From CADEED01 sp044871085 (GTDB lineage Bacteria; Pseudomonadota; Gammaproteobacteria; Steroidobacterales; Steroidobacteraceae), in NCBI GenBank assembly GCA_044871085.1, contig JBIOZI010000249.1, positions 1 to 6,366 of the forward strand: a DNA stretch of 6,366 nucleotides. The letters run 5' to 3'. The position numbers and the translations under genes are program-made. Positions 1-4,875 of this stretch are shown piece by piece. Within the stretch, counting starts at the first letter, position 1. Every line of letters begins with the position of its first letter. The notes beneath the pieces were generated by a model, which was not told the DNA's origin, searched no databases, and saw only the letters and a program-made list of their open reading frames with translations.

Positions 1-120
1 CGCGGCGGCGAGCGTGCGGGCGTGCTGCTCCAGGCGTTCGACGCTGAAGATCTCCTCGCGAAGTATCTGGTCGCTGTCCCAGCGCGAGGCCGACACTTTA
101 TTGAGGATTGCGCTGAACAA
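1..120 (-). CDS. N-terminus of probable cyclic beta-1,2-glucan synthase (NdvB-like), cut by the window edge
   Basis: This reading frame is open from a TTG at 120-118 to the left edge, giving 40 residues. The stretch REEIFSVERLEQHARTLAAA resembles what I recall of the start of very large NdvB/ChvB-type proteins, which polymerise and process cyclic beta-1,2-glucans (GT84 plus GH94 modules) in the inner membrane. This is recognition from a short segment, so the family call is tentative. There is no ATG in frame after the upstream TAA at 168-166. Possible starts are TTG at 129-127, TTG at 120-118 and GTG at 96-94, and none has a convincing ribosome binding site. The gene lies about 130 bp downstream of the Crp/Fnr gene on the same strand and could be read through from it. 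I see no copy of the shared dyad promoter in front of it. Confidence 0.5.
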   Translation of the reverse strand, partial: MFSAILNKVSASRWDSDQILREEIFSVERLEQHARTLAAA

Positions 121-220
121 TGGGTGCAAGAATCCGCCGGCCTTATGAGTGGTCGCTCCGGAGCATTACGCGAATTTGGCAGCCCGCGCGCCATGTGTTC
201 GGGACTCATGGCGGTGTCGG

Positions 221-249
221 ACTGCGCCTACGGGGCGCGGATACGCAGT
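221..249 (-). terminator. Inverted repeat directly after the Crp/Fnr stop codon, possible weak terminator
   Basis: Perfect 6-bp arms (ACTGCG at 249-244 and CGCAGT at 226-221 on the minus strand), plus one G-U pair, flank a GC-rich loop of about 15 nt. The hairpin begins one base after the TAA of the upstream regulator gene. There is no T-run behind it, so it may only stabilise the 3' end or cause partial termination before the glucan-synthase-like gene. The rest of 130-249 shows nothing I can name. Confidence 0.25.
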
Positions 250-1053
250 TTAGCAGGCGAGCGGGCCGGCCATGGGTGCGGCCACGCGAATGGCACTGGA
301 TTCCATGCCCGATGCGCGCGTGCCGGCGCGGGTACGACCGAGTACTCGCGCGTAGATTTTCTTGTCGATCGCGTAGCAGGGGCAGGCCGCGGCTTCGAGA
401 CCGCGGACATTGAGGATCGCCAAATCCCCGCGCGAGTAGCGGATGAGCTTGCGTCGTTGCAGTGCGCTCGCCGCGCTCGTGACGCCGACCCGGCGCACGC
501 CCAGCATGTACGCCAGGAATTCGTGCGTGACGTGGAATTGGCTCGAATGTGCGCGGTCGCGCGTCATGAGCAGCCAGCGCGCGAGGCGCGCTTCGACCAG
601 ATGGAAGCGCGTGCAGGTGCCGGTCTGCATCAGCTGCGACATGAAGACGAATAGATAGCGGTTGAGCGCCGTGCGCGTCGCGGCATTGGCCGCGAGCTCG
701 CGCTCGAAGGTTGCGGCGTCCACGCGCCAAGCGCGGCCGGCGCCCTGCACCAGTGCGCGCACCGGCGACACGTCGACGCCGAGCAGCAGCGGCACCCCCA
801 GCATGCCCTCGTTTCCGACCAGCCCGATCTCCAGTTGCGCGCGTCCTTCGCCCGGCGCGATCAGCGAGACGAAGCTGTCGACCGGAAAATAGACGTGGCG
901 GATGCGATCTCCCGGTTCGTGCAGGACCTCGGAGAAGGCCAGGTCGACCGGCGGATGCTCGCCCGTGAGCCGCAGCCGATCCGCGGGTGGCAGCGCTGCG
1001 AGCAGCAGGTTGCCGGGGGGAGCTCGCTTGTTGGTCGCCACTCGGAATCCCAC
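250..1053 (-). CDS. Crp/Fnr-family transcriptional regulator (copy 1)
   Basis: This 267-residue protein has an N-terminal cyclic-nucleotide-binding-like beta-barrel (about 15-125, with RHVYFPVDSFVSLI and GLVGNEGMLGVPLLLG), a long dimerisation helix (about 126-160) and a C-terminal winged helix (about 170-215, helix-turn-helix around HEFLAYMLGVRRVGVTSAAS). It belongs to the same subfamily as the gene at 2048-2782. It lacks the N-terminal cysteine cluster of FNR, so an Fe-S oxygen sensor is unlikely; the ligand is unknown. Val189 stands where copy 2 has Glu184, a position that is Glu in CRP (E181) and FNR (E209) and contacts DNA. A C-terminal CPCY (224-227) is shared as CECY in copy 2. About 40 poorly conserved residues follow. 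The start is GTG at 1053 (GGAG 14 nt upstream); GTG at 1041 with GGGA 6 nt ahead is a real alternative. A dyad promoter at 1081-1122 suggests control by itself or its paralogue. Confidence 0.93.
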   Translation of the reverse strand: MGFRVATNKRAPPGNLLLAALPPADRLRLTGEHPPVDLAFSEVLHEPGDRIRHVYFPVDSFVSLIAPGEGRAQLEIGLVGNEGMLGVPLLLGVDVSPVRALVQGAGRAWRVDAATFERELAANAATRTALNRYLFVFMSQLMQTGTCTRFHLVEARLARWLLMTRDRAHSSQFHVTHEFLAYMLGVRRVGVTSAASALQRRKLIRYSRGDLAILNVRGLEAAACPCYAIDKKIYARVLGRTRAGTRASGMESSAIRVAAPMAGPLAC

Positions 1054-1080
1054 TTTGACACCGGCAGCTCCGGTGCGGAC

Positions 1081-1122
1081 AGCATATGACCCGCGGGCCC
1101 GGACATCTGTTCGCCAGCGAAC
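1081..1122 (-). promoter_or_regulatory. Dyad promoter of Crp/Fnr copy 1
   Basis: On the minus strand the perfect palindrome GTTCGCTGGCGAAC (1122-1109) is followed, 36 nt from its first base, by TATGCT (1086-1081), a good -10-like hexamer. This places transcription start near 1074 and the dyad centre at -41.5. The expected leader is about 21 nt and contains GGAG. It is the most symmetric of five such elements in the window. On the minus strand it also shares the 15-mer GCAGACTCCGTTCGC with the element at 4070-4111. Confidence 0.6.
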
Positions 1123-1211
1123 GGAGTCTGCGGGCGCCGCAAATGTAGTCTGGTGGCCCGATGACCCTGGCAGCCGTGGCGGCGGCGTCGCGGCAAATTT
1201 CCCTGCTCAAC

Positions 1212-1253
1212 GTACGTTACCGCACGGAGGCGCTGGAAAACCCCACGCAACAT
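1212..1253 (+). promoter_or_regulatory. Dyad promoter of the first histidine kinase
   Basis: GTACGTTACCGCAC (1212-1225) has the 5-4-5 dyad form GT(T/A)CG-N4-CG(A/C)AC, and CAACAT (1248-1253) begins exactly 36 nt after its first base. The predicted start point is near 1260, leaving a leader of about 31 nt before the ATG at 1291. It lies about 90 bp from the oppositely oriented element at 1081-1122, so the kinase and regulator would be fired back to back from one 237-bp intergenic region. Confidence 0.5.
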
Positions 1254-1275
1254 TCCAGGCACCGACCTTCGGCCC

Positions 1276-1282
1276 AGGGTGA
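1276..1282 (+). promoter_or_regulatory. Ribosome binding site deciding the kinase start
   Basis: AGGGTGA lies 8 nt before the ATG at 1291 and matches the anti-Shine-Dalgarno core. It overlaps the alternative in-frame GTG at 1279, so the ATG at 1291 is the better start. Confidence 0.5.
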
Positions 1283-1290
1283 ATCCGCGC

Positions 1291-2109
1291 ATGACAAACG
1301 CCACCGCCGCGTCCGACAGTGACAGCGACAGCGACCGAAACCGCGACAAAGATCGCGACCAGGCTCAGTTCATCTCCATCATCGCGCACGAGCTGCGCTA
1401 CCCACTGGCACCGATCCGCAACGCCGCCGCGCTGCTGAAGCGCGACACGACGGATGTGGCCATGATCCGCCGCGCCGCCGACATCATCGAGCGGCAGGCG
1501 AGCGCCATGCACCGCCTGATCGGCGATCTCGCGGAAGCCTCGCGGATGCAGCGGGGCGCCCTCGAGCTGCGCCGCGCGCGCACGCCGCTCGCTGCGGTCG
1601 TGGAACGCGCGGTCGAATTGGCCGGGCCGTTCGCGAGCGAGCGCGGGCACACCCTGTCGGTGAGCGTGGCCCCTGATCCGATCTATCTGCTCGTGGACGC
1701 CCCGCGTCTCGTGCAGGTGCTGCACCGGATCATCACCAATGCCACCCAGTACACCGACCGGCACGGCTACCTGCACGTGCGCGCGCAGCGCGATGGCGCC
1801 CATGCCCTCGTCACCGTGAGCGATACCGGCATCGGGATTCCCGCCGGGGAGCTGGAGTCGATCTTCGGTTTGTTCGTGCATTCGGCGCCGGGCGCGCGCA
1901 TCGAGCCTGGTCTCGGACTCGGGCTGTATCTGTCCCGGCATCTCATCGAGGCGCACCAGGGAACCTTGACCGCCGCGAGCGACGGGCCCGGCCGTGGCAG
2001 CGTGTTCACGATCCGGTTGCCCTGCGAACGGCCGCCCGGGGAACCGACTACAGCAGGGCGGGCTGGGTCGTCCGTTGAGGCTTCAGCAGCCGATCCGTCT
2101 CCCGCTTGA
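1291..2109 (+). CDS. Soluble orphan sensor histidine kinase without an input domain
   Basis: This 272-residue protein has only a HisKA dimerisation/phosphoacceptor domain (about 24-92) and a HATPase_c domain (about 135-245). The H-box is AHELRYPLAP with His33. The N-box has Asn150 (ITNATQYT, with Arg146 replacing the usual first Asn), the G1 box is SDTGIGIP (Asp178), the F-box IFGLFV and the G2 box GLGLGL (207-212). There is no transmembrane segment, PAS, GAF or receiver domain; the N-terminus is a short charged tract (SDSDSDRNRDKDRD). It should phosphorylate a response regulator encoded elsewhere, probably after binding a separate sensor. Tyr37 replaces the Asn/Thr normally found four residues after the phosphoacceptor His, where it serves phosphatase activity. 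The last 28 residues lie beyond the G3 box and overlap the opposing regulator gene by 62 bp. In-frame GTG at 1279 is an alternative start. Confidence 0.9.
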   Translation: MTNATAASDSDSDSDRNRDKDRDQAQFISIIAHELRYPLAPIRNAAALLKRDTTDVAMIRRAADIIERQASAMHRLIGDLAEASRMQRGALELRRARTPLAAVVERAVELAGPFASERGHTLSVSVAPDPIYLLVDAPRLVQVLHRIITNATQYTDRHGYLHVRAQRDGAHALVTVSDTGIGIPAGELESIFGLFVHSAPGARIEPGLGLGLYLSRHLIEAHQGTLTAASDGPGRGSVFTIRLPCERPPGEPTTAGRAGSSVEASAADPSPA

Positions 2110-2782
2110 CCACGGCGTAGCACTCGCAGGAGAGACGCTCGAGATGCGGCCGGTCGAGCACGGTGATCTTGCCGCGCACGTATTTGATGACGCCTAACTT
2201 CTGCAGCCTGCCGGCGGCCTCGGTGACCCCTTCGCGGCGCACGCCGAGCATGTTCGCGATGAGCTCCTGTGTCATCTTCAGCTCGTTGCCGGACAGCCGG
2301 TCGAGCGACAGCAGCAGCCAGCGGCACAGTTGCTGCTCGAGCGAGTGATGCCGGTTGCACACCGCGGTCTGCGCCATCTGCGTGATCAGCGACTGCGTGT
2401 AGCGCAGCAGCACGTGGAGCATTTCCCCGTGGCGGTTGAACTCCTGCTTGAGGCGGTTGCCCGTCAGCCGGTAGGCGTGCCCGCCGCTTTGCACGATGGC
2501 GCGGCTCGGTGTCGTCTCGCCGCCCATGAACAGCGAGACGCCGATGGCGCCTTCGTTGCCGACCACGGCGATCTCCGCCGACGCGCCGTCCTGCATGACG
2601 TACAGCAGCGAGACGATGGAGTTGGTCGGGAAGTAGATGTGTCGCAGCGCGGCGCCGGCTTCGTACACCACCATGCCGAGCGGCATCGCCACCAGCTTCA
2701 GGTGCGGGAACAGCCGTTCGCGCTCGAGCTGCGGCAGGGCATCGAGTATGTGGTTCTGGCGTGGATCGGGCGTGACGGGCAT
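2048..2782 (-). CDS. Crp/Fnr-family transcriptional regulator (copy 2)
   Basis: This 244-residue protein matches closely my memory of a widespread proteobacterial Crp/Fnr subfamily. It has a cNMP-binding-like barrel (about 12-118; RHIYFPTNSIVSLL, VVGNEGAIGVSLFMGGETTPSR), a dimerisation helix (about 119-155; QMAQTAVCNRHHSLEQQLCRW) and a winged helix (about 165-210) whose recognition segment is LGVRREGVTEAAGRL. Arg183 and Glu184 align with the DNA-contacting Arg180/Glu181 of E. coli CRP. Cys142, Cys153, Cys219 and Cys221 do not form an FNR-type Fe-S motif, so the signal is unknown. It is the better candidate for the regulator binding the five dyad promoters here, because it keeps the Glu lost in copy 1. 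The ATG at 2782 follows an in-frame TAA directly and has no Shine-Dalgarno, suggesting a leaderless or near-leaderless mRNA. Its 3' end overlaps the convergent kinase gene. Confidence 0.95.
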   Translation of the reverse strand: MPVTPDPRQNHILDALPQLERERLFPHLKLVAMPLGMVVYEAGAALRHIYFPTNSIVSLLYVMQDGASAEIAVVGNEGAIGVSLFMGGETTPSRAIVQSGGHAYRLTGNRLKQEFNRHGEMLHVLLRYTQSLITQMAQTAVCNRHHSLEQQLCRWLLLSLDRLSGNELKMTQELIANMLGVRREGVTEAAGRLQKLGVIKYVRGKITVLDRPHLERLSCECYAVVKRETDRLLKPQRTTQPALL

Positions 2783-2790
2783 TTGTTAGG

Positions 2791-2829
2791 AGTGTATGCG
2801 CATTCGCGCGTCTATGTGCGGTACCGCTC
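2791..2829 (-). promoter_or_regulatory. Candidate promoter of Crp/Fnr copy 2 with off-register dyad
   Basis: On the minus strand TACACT (2796-2791) is a good -10-like hexamer 14 nt before the ATG, close to the 13 nt seen at the two leaderless promoters of this window. Upstream, GAGCGGTACCGCAC (2829-2816) contains the perfect palindrome GCGGTACCGC and a full CGCAC right half. Its spacing to the hexamer is 33 rather than 36, so the centre falls near -38.5 instead of -41.5. It may be a repressing autoregulatory site, an unrelated palindrome or a chance match. Confidence 0.3.
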
Positions 2830-2855
2830 ATCGCGGGGCCAAACATTTTCGCTGT

Positions 2856-2897
2856 GTACGTTGTCGCACAGACCACGGTCCCACACGCGCGTAGGTT
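2856..2897 (+). promoter_or_regulatory. Dyad promoter of the small membrane protein-kinase operon
   Basis: GTACGTTGTCGCAC (2856-2869) matches the shared dyad, and TAGGTT (2892-2897) begins exactly 36 nt after its first base. The predicted start point is at 2904-2905, which is the ATG itself, so the mRNA should be leaderless. From dyad to ATG the distance is 49 nt, identical to the promoter at 4070-4111. The site lies in the 122-bp gap shared with the divergent Crp/Fnr copy 2. Confidence 0.55.
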
Positions 2898-2904
2898 TCC
2901 TCCC

Positions 2905-3234
2905 ATGCGAAAGAGCTGCTCGAGAACGACACTGTGGACACTGGGGATCGTATTCGCCATTCATGGCGGTGGTTTGGCACGGGCCGGCGTGGTGCATCCG
3001 TGGAACAGCGCCTCCATTGCGCGCCCGGTTGCCGCAATGTACGTGCCGGTGCGCGGGTCGACTCGCGCGCCGACGGCGCTCGAGCGGACGGTCGGGCACG
3101 CTGTTCCAGTCGCCCTGCGCCCGCACGAGACGTCTTCATCGTGGCCGTGGCTGGCGCTGGGCGGAATTGCCGCGATCCTCGCGGTGATCTCACTGGCCGC
3201 GCGACGGCGCCTGCCATTCGGGAGCCGGTTCTGA
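2905..3234 (+). CDS. Small bitopic envelope protein of unknown function, coupled to the second kinase
   Basis: I do not recognise this 109-residue protein. It has a hydrophobic N-terminal segment (about 8-27, ending LARAG) that reads as a signal peptide or anchor, a stretch of about 50 residues with several Arg, Pro and His that would lie in the periplasm, and a C-terminal membrane helix (80-99, WPWLALGGIAAILAVISLAA) followed by Arg100-Arg102. Its TGA overlaps the ATG of the kinase by one base (TGATG), implying translational coupling. Because that kinase has no membrane or sensor part, a role as its membrane partner is a reasonable guess but unproven. The start at 2905 is chosen because the promoter at 2856-2897 would lie inside any longer version; the in-frame GTG at 2854 is therefore unlikely. 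No PEP motif precedes the C-terminal helix. Confidence 0.7.
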   Translation: MRKSCSRTTLWTLGIVFAIHGGGLARAGVVHPWNSASIARPVAAMYVPVRGSTRAPTALERTVGHAVPVALRPHETSSSWPWLALGGIAAILAVISLAARRRLPFGSRF

Positions 3235-4055
3235 TGCCGCTGCTGAGCAGAACCATCGGGCTCGAGGTGCCGGACGATCTCGGCGCGCTTCTCGGTGTCG
3301 CGCGGACGCCGGGCATCGTCGTGCCCTTGCTCGTGAAGGATGCGCGTGCCGAGGAGATCGCAGCCATCTCGCACGAGCTGCGCAACTCGCTGAGCGTGGT
3401 GCGCAATGCCGCGCGGCTGCTGCGCATGCCGGCCGCGGCCGGCAACATCGATGGTGCGCGGATACTCATCGAACGCCACGTCGGCCAGATGAGCCGGCAC
3501 ATTCAGGACATGCTGGATGCCTCGCAGCACACCGGGCCGAGAAGCCTGCTGCGCTCGCACGTGGACCTGCGCGTGATCGTCGGCAATTGCGTCGACGCGC
3601 TCGCGCCCGACCTGGCGCGCCGCGGGCATCGCCTGACGGTGAACCTGCCCACGGACGGCGTTTGGCTGCAGGCCGATGGCGCGCGGCTGGAACAGGTGTT
3701 CTCGAATCTGCTGATCAACGCCGCGAAATACACGCCCGACGGCGGGGACATCTCGCTCGACATGGAGACGCTGGACCTGCAGGTTCGGGTCCGCATCCGC
3801 GATTCGGGCATCGGGATCGCGCCGGCGCTGGTCGCGCGGATCTTCGACATGTTCATGCAGGTGGACGCCACGACCCCGCGCGCCGAAGGCGGTCGCGGTA
3901 TCGGGCTCGCGGTGGTTCGCAATCTCATCGAGCTGCACGGCGGCAGTGTGCACGTCGTGAGCGCGGGGCTGGGTCTCGGCAGCGAGTTCGTCGTGCTGCT
4001 GCCCGCGCTGTGGGCGGCCTCGGCAGATGTGCTGCCGATCGTGGCCGCGACGTGA
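3234..4055 (+). CDS. Soluble orphan sensor histidine kinase (second copy)
   Basis: This 273-residue kinase has a short N-terminus (1-38) with no recognisable input domain. A HisKA domain follows (about 39-100; SHELRNSL, phosphoacceptor His47, phosphatase-type Asn51, with Ser52 in place of the usual Pro). The HATPase_c domain spans about 140-260, with N-box NLLINAAKYT (Asn157, Asn161), G1 RDSGIGIA (Asp189), F-box IFDMF and G2 GGRGIGLAV (218-226). All catalytic boxes are intact, better than in the kinase at 1291-2109, to which it is clearly paralogous in architecture. It ends with a short Ala/Val-rich tail. No transmembrane helix or receiver domain is present and no response regulator is encoded nearby. 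Start ATG 3234 overlaps the upstream stop, so it is translated with the small membrane protein from the promoter at 2856-2897. Confidence 0.92.
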   Translation: MPLLSRTIGLEVPDDLGALLGVARTPGIVVPLLVKDARAEEIAAISHELRNSLSVVRNAARLLRMPAAAGNIDGARILIERHVGQMSRHIQDMLDASQHTGPRSLLRSHVDLRVIVGNCVDALAPDLARRGHRLTVNLPTDGVWLQADGARLEQVFSNLLINAAKYTPDGGDISLDMETLDLQVRVRIRDSGIGIAPALVARIFDMFMQVDATTPRAEGGRGIGLAVVRNLIELHGGSVHVVSAGLGLGSEFVVLLPALWAASADVLPIVAAT

Positions 4056-4069
4056 GGCCGGCAGACTCC

Positions 4070-4111
4070 GTTCGCCAGCGCACAGTGTCGGCCCGGAACG
4101 CGCGGCACACT
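4070..4111 (+). promoter_or_regulatory. Dyad promoter of the cysteine-repeat gene
   Basis: GTTCGCCAGCGCAC (4070-4083) is followed by CACACT (4106-4111), starting exactly 36 nt after the first base. The predicted start point is at 4118-4119, so the mRNA would begin at or one base before the ATG at 4119; there is no Shine-Dalgarno. The flank GCAGACTCC just upstream is also present, on the minus strand, beside the element at 1081-1122. Confidence 0.6.
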
Positions 4112-4118
4112 GGCCGCA

Positions 4119-4856
4119 ATGAATAGCGTCATACGCGCGTTGCTGCTGCTGGTCGCCGGCGGCGCCGCATTCGCAGAGCCCGGTGGCCGCGCGCCGCCCG
4201 CCAACTCGGTGCCCCGCGAGTACGGTGCGGGATGGAACTGCGCCCGCGGCTTCCGCGAAACCGACGGCCGCTGCGACAGTGTGGCGATACCCGTCAACGG
4301 CTACCTGAGCGCCAACGGGCGTGATTGGGAATGCAATCGCGGCTTCCGCAAGAGCGGCACGGCCTGTAACGCCATCAAACTACCTGCGAACGCCTACGCG
4401 GACGACACCTCGTACGGCCTGGGCTGGCGCTGCGCGCGCGGCTTTCGCGAGGACAACGGCCAGTGCCGGCAGATGATCGCGCCGACGAACGCGTTTCTCG
4501 TCGATTCGCAATACGGCACCGGCTGGCAGTGCGAGCGGGGCTATCGTGCCGACGGCACCACCTGCACGCGCGTGGTGATTCCCGCGAATGCCTTTCTGCG
4601 TGATTCCGGTGACGAGTGGGACTGTGTCCGTGGATTCCTACGCAGCGGCGCGCAGTGCGTGGCCGTGGCCGTGCCGGCCAACGGTTATCTCGACAATCAC
4701 GGCACCGGCTGGCGGTGCGAGCGCGGATTTCGCCGCACGGGCGCGCGTTGCGCGGCGCTGGTTTTGCCCGCGCACGCCCACATCGACTATTCGGGCAACG
4801 ACTGGGAGTGCGCCGCGGGGTTTCGCAAGGAACCCGAGGCCTGCGTCGCGCGTTAG
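4119..4856 (+). CDS. Exported protein made of seven tandem two-cysteine repeats
   Basis: This 245-residue protein has a signal peptide (1-19, cleavage expected after AFA) and then almost nothing but seven repeats. Each unit reads roughly W-x-C-x-RGFR-x5-C-x(4-5)-PxN-x-(Y/F). The tryptophans are at 39, 70, 103, 136, 167, 198 and 229, a period of 31 or 33. The cysteines pair as 41/52, 72/83, 105/116, 138/149, 169/180, 200/211 and 231/242, always 11 apart, so 14 cysteines could form one disulfide per unit in the periplasm or outside the cell. Units alternate between a GxGW form and a (D/E)W form. I have a vague memory of similar repeats in other Gammaproteobacteria, always as hypothetical proteins; no function can be given. 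It has its own dyad promoter and stands between a kinase and an envelope operon. Confidence 0.88.
   Translation: MNSVIRALLLLVAGGAAFAEPGGRAPPANSVPREYGAGWNCARGFRETDGRCDSVAIPVNGYLSANGRDWECNRGFRKSGTACNAIKLPANAYADDTSYGLGWRCARGFREDNGQCRQMIAPTNAFLVDSQYGTGWQCERGYRADGTTCTRVVIPANAFLRDSGDEWDCVRGFLRSGAQCVAVAVPANGYLDNHGTGWRCERGFRRTGARCAALVLPAHAHIDYSGNDWECAAGFRKEPEACVAR
4221..4844 (+). repeat. In-gene tandem repeat, 7 units of 93 or 99 bp
   Basis: The DNA coding for residues 35-242 of the exported protein consists of seven units. Protein-level identity is clear at the Trp, both Cys, the GF/GY pair and the PxN motif, but the DNA copies have diverged considerably. The 99-bp units carry two extra residues in the linker before a (Y)GxGW motif. 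Divergence suggests old duplication under selection rather than a recent, unstable array. Confidence 0.75.
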
Positions 4857-4875
4857 TCGAAGATACCGCGCGTAT

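Noticed and set aside
181..222. A sixth dyad promoter before the NdvB-like gene
   Set aside because: The nearest match (GTCCG-ACAC-CGCCA on the minus strand) breaks the right half-site and has no (T/C)AnnnT hexamer at offset 36.
22..654. Plus-strand frame at the left end
   Set aside because: Composition is that of an antisense shadow, it matches no family, and it lies opposite the NdvB-like start and the Crp/Fnr C-terminus.
206..1210. Long minus-strand frame overlapping the first Crp/Fnr gene in another phase
   Set aside because: The product is Arg/Ala-rich low-complexity sequence without a domain, typical of off-frame translation in GC-rich DNA; the 250-1053 frame has a clear family match.
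1313..1336. GACAGC-type short tandem repeat at the kinase N-terminus as a phase-variable tract
   Set aside because: Only about three imperfect hexamer copies; since the unit is in frame, changes would not switch the gene off.
2048..2782. FNR-type oxygen sensing by an Fe-S cluster
   Set aside because: Neither Crp/Fnr protein has the N-terminal cysteine cluster required; their cysteines lie in the dimer helix and the C-terminus.
1767..2960. 397-codon minus-strand frame covering the second Crp/Fnr gene and its upstream region
   Set aside because: It has no recognisable domain and is rich in Arg and Ala. It shadows the conserved regulator in a different frame and runs through both promoters.
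2905..3234. PEP-CTERM or similar sorting signal at the C-terminus of the small membrane protein
   Set aside because: A helix followed by RRR is present, but there is no PEP motif or glycine pair in front of it and no sortase gene is in the window.
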